Assembly (NCBI GenBank): GCA_003096535.1
Contig: QEKJ01000010.1
Location: forward strand, 17,275 to 81,274
Source of the DNA: Agathobaculum butyriciproducens
GTDB lineage: Bacteria > Bacillota > Clostridia > Oscillospirales > Butyricicoccaceae
Direction: 5' to 3'
DNA: 64,000 nt
Shown here: positions 17,497-25,758 of the stretch, piece after piece
How positions within the stretch are numbered: the first letter of the stretch is position 1
How the letters are laid out: each line of letters begins with the position of its first letter
Program-made: the position numbers and the translations under genes
The notes under the pieces: generated by a model
What the model saw: only the letters and a program-made list of their open reading frames with translations
Database searches by the model: none
What the model was told of the DNA's origin: nothing

Positions 17497-18003
17497 ATGC
17501 CGAAGAAATTTTTAGAGGCCGGCAAGATCGTCGGCACGCACGGCGTGCGCGGCGACTTGAAGGTGCAGAGCTGGTGCGACAGCCCTGAGGTGCTGTGTGA
17601 CTTTGACACGCTCTATTTGGACGAAAAAACGCCTGTGACCGTCGAAAAGGCGCAGGTTCACAAGAATGTTGTGCTTATGCACATCAAGGGCATTGACACG
17701 GTCGAAGCCGCCGAGGCGATGCGAAACAAGGTGCTCCACCTCGACCGCGAGGACGTAGAGCTGCCCGAGGATCTCGTGTTCATTCAGGATATTCTGGGCT
17801 TCAAGGTGTTCGATCTGCGCGTTGACCGCGTAATCGGCCGCATCCGTGACGTACTGACCAGTAATCCGGCGCACGATATGTACGAGATTGCCGGTGAGGA
17901 CGGACGTCTGATCTACATTCCGGCCATCAAGCCGTTCCTCAAGGAGATCGACATGGAAGCCGGCGTGATCTACGTTGAGAGCATCGAGGGCCTGATCGAA
18001 TGA
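17497..18003 (+). CDS. rimM: 16S rRNA processing protein RimM
   Basis: 168 residues from ATG 17497, after AGGAGGAAAG; the in-frame extension back to 17344 lies in the repeat and is ignored. N-terminal RimM barrel (EAGKIVGTHGVRGDLKVQSWCDSPE) and C-terminal PRC barrel (DILGFKVFD...YEIAGEDGRLIYIPAIKPFLKEID...EGLIE). It assists 30S maturation by binding S19 and the 16S rRNA head. Its stop overlaps the trmD start (ATGA). Confidence 0.95.
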   Translation: MPKKFLEAGKIVGTHGVRGDLKVQSWCDSPEVLCDFDTLYLDEKTPVTVEKAQVHKNVVLMHIKGIDTVEAAEAMRNKVLHLDREDVELPEDLVFIQDILGFKVFDLRVDRVIGRIRDVLTSNPAHDMYEIAGEDGRLIYIPAIKPFLKEIDMEAGVIYVESIEGLIE

Positions 18004-18734
18004 AAATCGACATTATGACGCTGTTTCCGGAGATGATCGACGCGGTTATGCGCGAAAGCATTATCGGACGCGCCCAGGACAAGGGTGTTGTCGAGGTCAA
18101 GGCAACCAACATCCGCGATTATGCGCTCGACAAGCACCACAAGGCAGATGACGCGCCCTACGGCGGTGGACGCGGACAGGTCATGCTGGCTGAGCCGCTG
18201 TATCTGTGCCATCAGGCGCTGAGTGCCGGCGAACATGTGCACACGGTGTTCCTCTCTGCACAGGGACAGCCGTTTAACCAGCAGAAAGCGCGTGAGCTGC
18301 TCGCAAAGGAGCACTTTATTCTGGTCTGCGGCCATTATGAGGGCATTGACCAGCGCTTTATTGACGAGTGCGTGGACGAGGAGATCTCCATCGGCGACTT
18401 TGTGCTGACCGGCGGGGAAATTCCTGCGATGGCTGTCGCGGACGCGGTATGCCGCATGGTGCCGGGCGTTCTGCCGGACGAGGAAGCGTTCACGGCGGAA
18501 AGCCACTGGGATGGTCTGCTCGAGCATCCGCAGTACACCCGCCCGGAAAACTGGCGCGGCAGGGAAGTACCGGAGGTGCTGCTCTCCGGTCACCATGCAA
18601 ACATCGAAGCATGGAGACGCGAAATGAGCCTGCGCCGCACGAAAAAGGATCGGCCTGACCTGTTTGCGCAGTTTGAGCCGCAGGATAAGCGGGATAAAAA
18701 GATTCTCGATAAAATTCACAGCGATGAGCGGTAA
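18000..18734 (+). CDS. trmD: tRNA (guanine-N1-)-methyltransferase TrmD
   Basis: 244 residues. N-terminal trefoil-knot SPOUT domain with MKIDIMTLFPEMID, DDAPYGGGRGQVMLAEPLY, VCGHYEGIDQRFID and SIGDFVLTGGEIPAM; C-terminal helical tRNA-binding domain. It methylates G37 of tRNAs to prevent frameshifting. The start overlaps the rimM stop by four bases. A terminator follows directly; rplS is not next to it in this window. Confidence 0.96.
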   Translation: MKIDIMTLFPEMIDAVMRESIIGRAQDKGVVEVKATNIRDYALDKHHKADDAPYGGGRGQVMLAEPLYLCHQALSAGEHVHTVFLSAQGQPFNQQKARELLAKEHFILVCGHYEGIDQRFIDECVDEEISIGDFVLTGGEIPAMAVADAVCRMVPGVLPDEEAFTAESHWDGLLEHPQYTRPENWRGREVPEVLLSGHHANIEAWRREMSLRRTKKDRPDLFAQFEPQDKRDKKILDKIHSDER

Positions 18735-18759
18735 AAAGAACCCTTCGGGGTTCTTTTTT
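18735..18759 (+). terminator. terminator of the ffh-trmD operon
   Basis: AAAGAACCC, TTCG tetraloop, GGGTTCTTTTTT directly after the trmD stop. Confidence 0.9.
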
Positions 18760-18826
18760 GTTGTGCAAACGCGAAAAGAGAGCCTGCTTACACAGACTCT
18801 CTTTCCGGACAGCTCCAAAAGGAAAA

Positions 18827-19276
18827 TTATGCGTTTGTATCATTGGACTGCTCGAGTGCGGCCTGTTCGTCCGCAAGAGCAGCTTCGCGCTTTTTCTCCA
18901 GACGCGAGCCGATAAAGTAGCCGACAGCGGCCACAACGACCGCCCAGACGGTTGTGCTCGGGGATTTCGCCAGAATATCGCCCAGACCGGTACCCTGCAT
19001 CTTCTCACCGAGAATACCGACCAGTCCGCACAGGATATAGCCGACAGCGGCGCCCAGACAGGTCAGCTGGAACACATGGCGCTTCATGCCGAAGATCTTC
19101 ACATCGGCAGGATCAATATCTTCTTCTTCCTCTTCTGGTTCCGCGTCGAGGATGGCGGGTGCATTTTCATCCTGCGCAGCGGGCGGGGTATCTTCGGCTG
19201 CGGCAGGCAGGGTTTCCTGCTTCTGCACATCGGAAACCGCCTGTTCTTCGTCCAGCGGCTGCTGGTTTTCGCTCAT
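18827..19276 (-). CDS. small membrane protein with acidic N-terminus
   Basis: 149 residues from ATG 19276 (GAGAGGAAG upstream). Residues 1-65 are acidic and disordered (Glu/Asp/Pro-rich), followed by two membrane helices (about 75-97 and 110-130, the first with a Cys-Gly repeat) and a charged tail. No family recognised. It is the last gene of the leftward PadR-DUF1700-DUF4097-PspC run, so an envelope role is inferred. Confidence 0.55.
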   Translation of the reverse strand: MSENQQPLDEEQAVSDVQKQETLPAAAEDTPPAAQDENAPAILDAEPEEEEEDIDPADVKIFGMKRHVFQLTCLGAAVGYILCGLVGILGEKMQGTGLGDILAKSPSTTVWAVVVAAVGYFIGSRLEKKREAALADEQAALEQSNDTNA

Positions 19277-19316
19277 AGCGAGCACTTCCTCTCTTTTCCG
19301 GAGAAACGGCGATGGG

Positions 19317-19526
19317 TCACATCATATTGTTATTGCGCGTGCTCTCGGACGGAATGATGATCGCGGCGATAATATACGCCAGGATACCCGAACCGCCGAG
19401 GAAGCATACAAGTGCCCATGCCAGACGGATCAAAGTCGGGTCGAGATCAAAATATTCCGCGATGCCGGCACAGACACCGCACAGCATGCGGTTGGATTCA
19501 CTGCGATACAATTTCTTGCCATTCAT
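19317..19526 (-). CDS. PspC domain protein
   Basis: 69 residues. KKLYRSESNRMLCGVCAGIAEYFDLDPTLIRLAWAL is the PspC core, followed by one membrane helix (FLGGSGILAYIIAAIIIPS). PspC proteins sense or counter membrane stress. A GGAGAC ribosome site precedes ATG 19526. It is on the same strand as the DUF4097 and DUF1700 genes, a frequent association in Firmicutes. Confidence 0.85.
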   Translation of the reverse strand: MNGKKLYRSESNRMLCGVCAGIAEYFDLDPTLIRLAWALVCFLGGSGILAYIIAAIIIPSESTRNNNMM

Positions 19527-19584
19527 CGTAAAGTCTCCTTTTCTTTTATCATACGTTGTTTTGCGGGTTTCGTCAAGTTACAGT

Positions 19585-20451
19585 TCAGACAGGGGTATCA
19601 GCGTTCGCGGATGCGACCTGAGAAAGCAGGCTGATCTGGCCGGAGCCGGACACTCTGGCTTGCAGATCGTGTGGAACGTGCTCGGCGCGGTTATCGTATT
19701 GTGCAGTGCCGTTTCCGAGTTCGTCCATCTGAACCAGCGGTGTGCCGTTCATTATGACTGTACCCCAGTTGGTAGTGGCCTGGATATGATACTGGCCTGC
19801 CGACTCGGGCAGGGTTGCGGATAAGCGGCCGTCGGTTGCATCCAGCGTGATTCTGTGACCATACAGTTCATCGGCGGTGAGCGTACCATTTCCGGCAGAC
19901 AGCTCGATATTCTGCGCGGATAGACGGTCGCGGATAGTCACATTTGCCTGCTGTCCACAGGAAATGCGGATTTGCAGATAGTTTCCGTCACGGGGCAGGG
20001 TAATCGTTGCCGGTTCATCGTTTGCCCAGAGCGAAGCAGTCCAGTGTGTACCGTTTATCTGCGTATCTGCGAAATTAGCGCTTGCACTGACGGCAAAGTC
20101 CGAACCGTTCTCGATAGTAAATTCTCCGCCATTAAGCGTCAAGTCGATGTAATCGATTTGATCGACCGACTGGATAGGCATATTGCCGTGCTCGATGGCA
20201 TTTCGGCGGGTTTCGAGGTAATCCTGCACCCAGTCAGTGTCAAAATCGCTGTCATCATCTTCATCGGCGGTGACAATGTGGTCGCTGATGTTCACAAACT
20301 TATCGGAAAAATTTTGTGCGGCATCGCTGAACGGGTGCAGCGCACCATTATAGTACACGCTGTAAAACTGTCCGCCGAGCACATGACCGACCGTTGTCAG
20401 TCCGAGTCCAAGCACCAGCACGGCAGCGCAGGCAATAATGAGCTTTTTCAT
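19585..20451 (-). CDS. DUF4097-type beta-repeat envelope protein
   Basis: 288 residues from ATG 20451, with GGAGGTGG upstream. An N-terminal signal anchor (MKKLIIACAAVLVLGLGLTT) is followed by a region rich in short beta strands (IDLTLNGGEFTIENGSD..., ITLPRDGNYLQIRIS..., NIELSAGNGTLTADELYGHRITLDATDGRLS) typical of the DUF4097/adhesin-like repeat. It overlaps the DUF1700 stop by four bases, so it is translated with that partner. Function in the family is unsettled; envelope stress signalling is likely. Confidence 0.7.
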   Translation of the reverse strand: MKKLIIACAAVLVLGLGLTTVGHVLGGQFYSVYYNGALHPFSDAAQNFSDKFVNISDHIVTADEDDDSDFDTDWVQDYLETRRNAIEHGNMPIQSVDQIDYIDLTLNGGEFTIENGSDFAVSASANFADTQINGTHWTASLWANDEPATITLPRDGNYLQIRISCGQQANVTIRDRLSAQNIELSAGNGTLTADELYGHRITLDATDGRLSATLPESAGQYHIQATTNWGTVIMNGTPLVQMDELGNGTAQYDNRAEHVPHDLQARVSGSGQISLLSQVASANADTPV

Positions 20452-21107
20452 ACATTTCCACCTCCTGTACGGCGGCATCTGTTGCGAATCCAGTTAAACG
20501 GCGCACGCAGCACGGCGACAAAGGCGCGGAACACCGGCGGCACAAACAGAATGCTCAGCTTGATGGACAGCAGTCCGAGCAGGATACCGGCGGCAAAGGC
20601 AGCCAGTCCGTTGCCGAGTGTGACGAGCGCGTTCGCCGGTGTCGCCCACAGTGTGCAGGACAGCAGGGCAATCACGGCTCCGCCGCAAATCAGCGCAAGC
20701 GGAATGCCGTACAGAATGAGCAGTACAGCGAAAATCACCGCGAGCACGGTCACAACGATCGCCAGAAGCACGCCAAGCACGGTTGCACCTGCGCCGAATA
20801 CGAGTGGCAATCCGATCGGGATGGCGAGCAGCACCAGCACAATCAGCAGCAGCGGACTGATACCGCGCCAGCGGCGCTTCTCTTTTATCGGCTGTGCATG
20901 CGGTACAGCGGTCAGTTCGCGGTAGTCCGCCAGGATCTGCGCCGCAACTTTTGCCGGCTCGCCGAGTTCCTCGATGGCCTTCGCCTCGTTTTCCGGGCCT
21001 GCGTCATCAAAATATTCTTCGTAATAGCGCAGAGCGTTCGCGCGTTCCTCCTCCGGCAAAACCGAAAGCGCACGCCGCAGCGCTGTCATGTAATCTGCTC
21101 TGTTCAT
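20448..21107 (-). CDS. DUF1700 (HAAS) family membrane protein
   Basis: 219 residues; ATG 21107 overlaps the padR stop (ATGA). The N-terminal HAAS helices (MNRADYMTALRRALSVLPEEERANALRYYEEYFDDAG...AIEELGEPAKVAAQILADY) are followed by three to four membrane helices. DUF1700 proteins almost always follow PadR regulators and are thought to signal through DUF4097 partners, as here. Confidence 0.85.
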   Translation of the reverse strand: MNRADYMTALRRALSVLPEEERANALRYYEEYFDDAGPENEAKAIEELGEPAKVAAQILADYRELTAVPHAQPIKEKRRWRGISPLLLIVLVLLAIPIGLPLVFGAGATVLGVLLAIVVTVLAVIFAVLLILYGIPLALICGGAVIALLSCTLWATPANALVTLGNGLAAFAAGILLGLLSIKLSILFVPPVFRAFVAVLRAPFNWIRNRCRRTGGGNV

Positions 21108-21421
21108 TCGTTCACCCCTCCAAAAAAGATCGTGTCGATCCCGCTGCGGTAGTTCTGCCAGTCGATGCGGTGCTGCCGCAGAGCGGCTCTGCCGTGCTCG
21201 GTGATCTGGTAGTAGCGTCGGTTGCGGCCCGCATAGGCTTGATCGTAGGTGGTCAGGCAGCCATCCTTCATCAGCCGCCGAAGTACCGGATACAGCGTAG
21301 ATTCGGAAATATCCAGTACCTTTTGTACGTCCTGCGTGATACGGTAGCCGTAGGTGCTCTCTCGCTCGACTACGGCAAGCACGATGCCGTCCAGCAGGGA
21401 GGACGAGATGGGATAGGACAT
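21104..21421 (-). CDS. PadR-family transcriptional regulator
   Basis: 105 residues with the PadR winged helix (SLLDGIVLAVVERESTYGYRITQDV...ISESTLYPVLRRLMKDGCLTTYDQAYAGRNRRYYQITEHGRAAL). First gene of an overlapping operon with DUF1700 and DUF4097. It probably represses its own promoter through the dyad at 21453-21471. Confidence 0.92.
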   Translation of the reverse strand: MSYPISSSLLDGIVLAVVERESTYGYRITQDVQKVLDISESTLYPVLRRLMKDGCLTTYDQAYAGRNRRYYQITEHGRAALRQHRIDWQNYRSGIDTIFFGGVNE

Positions 21422-21452
21422 ATGGAATCCTCCTCTCCTGTGTTTCTAATAA

Positions 21453-21482
21453 TATTATATGGAATATAATATAGTCCGTCAA
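21453..21482 (-). promoter_or_regulatory. padR promoter with overlapping dyad operator
   Basis: On the minus strand TTGACG (21482-21477), 17 bases, TATAAT (21459-21454). A perfect inverted repeat TATTATAT-GGA-ATATAATA (21453-21471) covers the -10 and part of the spacer, as expected for autorepression. Confidence 0.75.
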
Positions 21483-21556
21483 CAGGTATATCAAAAATAA
21501 CTATGAAGGAATTGTAAATTTTGTGGGATCAGTGCAGGAAAAACACTGTTTTCACA

Positions 21557-21585
21557 TTGTATTCGCGGAAAAGATAGCGTATAAT
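21557..21585 (+). promoter_or_regulatory. ddl promoter
   Basis: TTGTAT, 17 bases, TATAAT (21580-21585), 53 bases before the ddl start. Confidence 0.6.
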
Positions 21586-21638
21586 GATATCTGTATAAGT
21601 ATGGGCAGAGGAAACGAACGAAAGGGCGAATCTAATAA

Positions 21639-22709
21639 ATGAAACTGGCTGTATTATTCGGCGGTATTTCGAGTGAGCACGATATCTCGTGCCTGTCTGC
21701 CGCTTCTATTTTGCGAAACCTGAATAAAGATAAATATGAAATCTATCCGGTCGGCATCACCCGCAGCGGCGAGTGGTTCTACTGCCCGGACTGCGATCCG
21801 GACCGCGTAGAGAGCGGTGCGTGGGAGCGCATGACCGGCAAGGTCAAGGTCGTTCTGGCACCCGACCGCGGCATGCATGGCATGGTGCTGCTCCGTGAGG
21901 GAGAAATCGAGATTGTCCGTCTGGACTGCGTATTTCCGGTGCTGCACGGCGTCGGCGGCGAGGACGGCACGATGCAGGGTCTGCTCGAGCTGGCCGGCAT
22001 TCCGTACGTCGGCTGCGGCGTAGCTGCAAGCGCGAACACGATGGATAAGGCACTGACCAAAAAGGTCGTTGAGGGCACCGGCGTCCGTCAGGCGCGGTAC
22101 TATCTGGCGCTGAGATATGACTTTGAGCGCAATGCCGAGGCGGTTGTCGCCGCGGCAGCGGAAACGCTGGGCGCATTCCCGGTATTCGTCAAGCCGTGCT
22201 CGCAGGGCTCGTCCGTGGGCGTTGCCAAGGCGAACAATCTGCTCGAGCTGGCCGAGGGCCTGACCGAAGCATTTAAGCTGGATACCAAGGTGCTCGTCGA
22301 GGAGTTCATCGACGGTCACGAGGTCGAGTGCGCTGTACTCGGCAACCTCGAACCGCAGGCCTCCACGGTCGGCGAAATTGCTCCGACGCAGGAGTTCTAC
22401 ACCTTTGACGCCAAGTACAAGGACGAAAGCTCGCGTCTGTACATTCCGGCACATATCACCGAGGAGCAGATTGCGACCGTCCGTCAGGATGCTGTCCGCG
22501 TTTACACCGCACTCGGCTGCCGCGGCCTGTCGCGCGTAGACTTCTTTGTCACCCACGACAGCGGCGAGGTTGTTTTCAACGAGCTGAACGCGATTCCGGG
22601 CTTTACCTCGATCAGCATGTACCCCAAGCTGTTTGATTACGAGGGCATCGGCTATGCCGAGCTGCTCGACCGCCTGATCTCTCTGGCACTGGAGGAGCAC
22701 AATGGATAA
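21639..22709 (+). CDS. ddl: D-alanine--D-alanine ligase
   Basis: 356 residues, ATP-grasp fold. MKLAVLFGGISSEHDISCLSA is the N-terminal signature; VFPVLHGVGGEDGTMQGLLE, FVKPCSQGSSVGVAKA, VEEFIDGHEVECAVLG and VVFNELNAIPGFTSISMYPKL follow, covering the D-Ala and Mg-ATP sites. It makes D-Ala-D-Ala for peptidoglycan in the cytosol. The 3' end overlaps murI by eight bases, so two cell-wall precursors are made from one message. Confidence 0.96.
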   Translation: MKLAVLFGGISSEHDISCLSAASILRNLNKDKYEIYPVGITRSGEWFYCPDCDPDRVESGAWERMTGKVKVVLAPDRGMHGMVLLREGEIEIVRLDCVFPVLHGVGGEDGTMQGLLELAGIPYVGCGVAASANTMDKALTKKVVEGTGVRQARYYLALRYDFERNAEAVVAAAAETLGAFPVFVKPCSQGSSVGVAKANNLLELAEGLTEAFKLDTKVLVEEFIDGHEVECAVLGNLEPQASTVGEIAPTQEFYTFDAKYKDESSRLYIPAHITEEQIATVRQDAVRVYTALGCRGLSRVDFFVTHDSGEVVFNELNAIPGFTSISMYPKLFDYEGIGYAELLDRLISLALEEHNG

Positions 22710-23499
22710 GCGTGCGATTGGCGTATTTGACTCTGGCTTGGGCGGTTTGACCGCCGTGCGCCGTCTGCACGCCCTGATGCCGCAGGAAAATATCATCTAT
22801 TTCGGCGATACCGGCCGTGTGCCGTACGGTACGCGCGGCCGCGATATCATCACCAAGTATGCCCGGCAGGATGTGGCGTTTCTGCGCCAGTTTGATCTGA
22901 AATCCATCATTATTGCCTGCAACACCGTGTCCGCAATCGCGCTTGACCTGCTTTCCAAGGAGAACGACATCCCAATCATCGGCACGGTCGAGCCTGCCTG
23001 CCGCCGCGCCATGACCATGACGCAGACCGGCAGAGTCGGCGTAATCGGCACGGCGGCCACCATCCGTTCGGGTGCATACGAGAAGTATCTGCATAAAAAG
23101 GACGGCACGCTCGACCTGTTCACGCAGGCGTGTCCGCTGTTCGTGCCGCTGGTCGAGAACGGCCGCGTGCACCGCGGCGATGTGGTCATCGAGACTGTGG
23201 TGAAGGAATATCTCACGCCGCTGAAGGACGTAGGTGTGGATACGCTCATTCTCGGCTGCACGCACTATCCGCTGCTTGAGGAGGTCATCGGCGACTTTAT
23301 GGGTCCGGATGTGACGCTCATAGACTCGGGCGCCGAGGCGGCAAACCTCGCTTCCACGCAGTTTGACCCGAACGAGGGCACGGGCACGACGCAGTATTTC
23401 GTTTCGGACGATCCGCAGGGCTTTGACCAGCTCGCCGAGCTGTTCCTGCAGGAAAAGGTCGATGTCGGTGCGGAGCTTGTGGATATTTCCCGTTATTAA
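22702..23499 (+). CDS. murI: glutamate racemase
   Basis: 265 residues. AIGVFDSGLGGLTAVRRL, IYFGDTGRVPYGTR, the first catalytic Cys in IIACNTVSA (about 74) and the second in ILGCTHYPLLE (about 186) are all present. It produces D-glutamate for peptidoglycan. The start lies inside the ddl 3' end, so translation is coupled. Confidence 0.95.
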   Translation: MDKRAIGVFDSGLGGLTAVRRLHALMPQENIIYFGDTGRVPYGTRGRDIITKYARQDVAFLRQFDLKSIIIACNTVSAIALDLLSKENDIPIIGTVEPACRRAMTMTQTGRVGVIGTAATIRSGAYEKYLHKKDGTLDLFTQACPLFVPLVENGRVHRGDVVIETVVKEYLTPLKDVGVDTLILGCTHYPLLEEVIGDFMGPDVTLIDSGAEAANLASTQFDPNEGTGTTQYFVSDDPQGFDQLAELFLQEKVDVGAELVDISRY

Positions 23500-23529
23500 A
23501 GCTGTTTTACGGCTAAGGAGCATAGAAAT

Positions 23530-23973
23530 ATGAAGAAGGACGTTTGGCTGACGATTTCCTCTCAGCAGCAGTTTGCGGGCTGTGACGAGGAGAACATCGA
23601 CCTGCAAACCGCTGCCACGCTGTACGAGCGCGGCGGAAAATATTACATCGCATACGAGGAAAGTGAGCTGACCGGACTCGAAGGCACCAAGACCACCGTC
23701 AAACTGGACGGCAAAACGGTTGCCCTCATCCGCACGGGTACGTTTCCCTCGCACATGCTGTTCGCCGAGGACGAGCGCCATGTCGGTCTGTATCAGACGC
23801 CGGTCGGCAGCGAAATGGCTATCGCCACCCACACCTCGCGGGTGCACAACACCATCGGCGAGGACGGCGGACACCTCATCATCGACTACACGGTCGAGGT
23901 GGACAACTCTCTCATGGGAGAACATCACTTTGAGATGACGGTATCGACCAAACCGAACATTCAGGTCGTTTAA
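23530..23973 (+). CDS. DUF1934 (YwiB-like) calycin-fold protein
   Basis: 147 residues: DVWLTISSQQ...YYIAYEESELTGLEGTKTTVKLDGKTVALIRTG...M.F.....H.GLYQTPVG...TI...GG.L.IDY..E.....MG.H.F.M. These are the DUF1934 hallmarks, a small beta-barrel often encoded just before argS in Firmicutes, as here. Its function is not established. Confidence 0.85.
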   Translation: MKKDVWLTISSQQQFAGCDEENIDLQTAATLYERGGKYYIAYEESELTGLEGTKTTVKLDGKTVALIRTGTFPSHMLFAEDERHVGLYQTPVGSEMAIATHTSRVHNTIGEDGGHLIIDYTVEVDNSLMGEHHFEMTVSTKPNIQVV

Positions 23974-24013
23974 CAAAGTAAAAATAAGAGATTTTAGATA
24001 TAGGAGTGTACAC

Positions 24014-25711
24014 ATGAACGCATATGAGATCGCACGCGCCGAAGCAACCCGCGTTGTAGAAGCGGCGTACCGCAAGGCTGTAGCCGCAGGCGAGCTGCCT
24101 GAGGGCACTATTCCTCCGGTTGCGGTAGAGACCCCGAAGGATTCCTCCAACGGCGACTGGGCATCCACCTTTGCCATGCAGTGCGCAAAGCCGCTGCATA
24201 TGGCGCCGCGCAAGATCGCGGAGAGCATCGTGGCAAACCTCGACCTCGAGGGCAGCTGCTTTGACACCGTGACCATCGCAGGCCCCGGCTTTATGAATTT
24301 CACGCTGAATCAGGGCTGGTACGAGCAGGCTGTCCGCGGTGTATTCGCCATGGGTGAGAATTACGGCCGTACCGAGAGCAAAAAGCCGGAAAAGGTCATG
24401 GTAGAGTTCGTTTCCGCCAACCCGACCGGCCCGATGCACATGGGCAATGCACGCGGCGGCGTTCTGGGCGACTGCCTGTCCTCGGTTCTGGACTGGTCCG
24501 GCAACGACGTTACCCGTGAGTTCTACATCAACGATGCAGGCAATCAGGTAGACAAGTTCGCGCACTCGGTCGAGGGCCGCTATATCCAGGAGATCCGCGG
24601 CGAGGACGCCATCGAGTTTGACGCTTCCTGGTATCAGGGCGATGACATTAAGGCACTGGCGCATGATCTGGTAGAGCAGTACGGCGACAGCTTGCTCGAA
24701 AAGACCCCGGAGGAGCGCTTTGCCATTATCGAGGGCTACGGTCTGCCGACCAACATTGCCCGCATGGAGCGCGACCTCAAGCGTTACAAGATCAACTACG
24801 ACGTATGGTTCCGGGAGTCCACTCTGCACGAGAGCGGCTACGTCAAGGAGACCATCGACATGCTGACCGCCAAGGGCGCAACCTACGAGACCGAGGACGG
24901 CGCACTGTGGCTCCGTTCGACCGACTTCGGCTGCGACAAGGACGACGTTCTGCGCCGTGCAAACGGTTTCTATACCTACTTTGCGGCCGATATCGCTTAC
25001 CATCGCAACAAGTTCGAGAAGCGCGGCTTTGACCGTGTTATCAACATCTGGGGCGCTGACCATCACGGCCATGTAAAGCGTCTGCAGTGCGCACTGGATG
25101 CACTCGGTCTGGACGGCTCTCACCGTCTGGAGATCGTGCTCATGCAGCTTGTCCGCATGATGCAGGGCGGCGAGGTTGTCCGCATGTCCAAGCGTACCGG
25201 CAAGAGCCTGACGCTGACCGACCTGCTCGACGAGATTCCGGTCGATGCAGCGCGTTTCTTCTTCAACAGCCGCGCCGCTGAGACCCAGATGGAGTTCGAC
25301 CTTGACCTTGCTATCAAGCAGGATTCCGATAACCCGCTGTACTATGTGCAGTACGCGCACGCGCGTATCTGCTCTGTGCTCAAGAACGCACAGGAGAGCG
25401 GCATCGCGCTGCCGGATACCGGCAAGACCGACCTGTCCGTGCTAACCGGCGCAGATGAGCGTCAGCTCATCAAGCAGGTTGCTCTGCTGCCCGAGGAGAT
25501 CGTGCAGTCCGCTGTCAGCCGCGATCCGTCGCGTCTCAACAAGTACGCCGTTGCACTGGCGCAGCAGTTCCATCACTTCTACAACGCCTGCCGCATCAAG
25601 GATGCCGAGCCGGCTGTCCGCGATGCGCGTCTGACCCTGTGTCTGGCGGCAAAGCAGACCATTGAGAACGTGCTGAAGCTCATCGGCGTAGACGCACCGG
25701 AATCCATGTAA
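24014..25711 (+). CDS. argS: arginyl-tRNA synthetase
   Basis: 565 residues, class I synthetase. N-terminal Add1 domain (1-100), HIGH-type motif ANPTGPMHMGNARGG (about 135-149), KMSK-type RMSKRTGKSL (about 389-398) and a C-terminal DALR anticodon-binding domain (about 445-565, ending ENVLKLIGVDAPESM). Attaches Arg to tRNA-Arg. GGAGTG precedes ATG 24014. Confidence 0.97.
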   Translation: MNAYEIARAEATRVVEAAYRKAVAAGELPEGTIPPVAVETPKDSSNGDWASTFAMQCAKPLHMAPRKIAESIVANLDLEGSCFDTVTIAGPGFMNFTLNQGWYEQAVRGVFAMGENYGRTESKKPEKVMVEFVSANPTGPMHMGNARGGVLGDCLSSVLDWSGNDVTREFYINDAGNQVDKFAHSVEGRYIQEIRGEDAIEFDASWYQGDDIKALAHDLVEQYGDSLLEKTPEERFAIIEGYGLPTNIARMERDLKRYKINYDVWFRESTLHESGYVKETIDMLTAKGATYETEDGALWLRSTDFGCDKDDVLRRANGFYTYFAADIAYHRNKFEKRGFDRVINIWGADHHGHVKRLQCALDALGLDGSHRLEIVLMQLVRMMQGGEVVRMSKRTGKSLTLTDLLDEIPVDAARFFFNSRAAETQMEFDLDLAIKQDSDNPLYYVQYAHARICSVLKNAQESGIALPDTGKTDLSVLTGADERQLIKQVALLPEEIVQSAVSRDPSRLNKYAVALAQQFHHFYNACRIKDAEPAVRDARLTLCLAAKQTIENVLKLIGVDAPESM

Positions 25712-25758
25712 TTCGCATACCCTCAATCGAACCGCGTTATTCACGCGAGGAGACCCAC

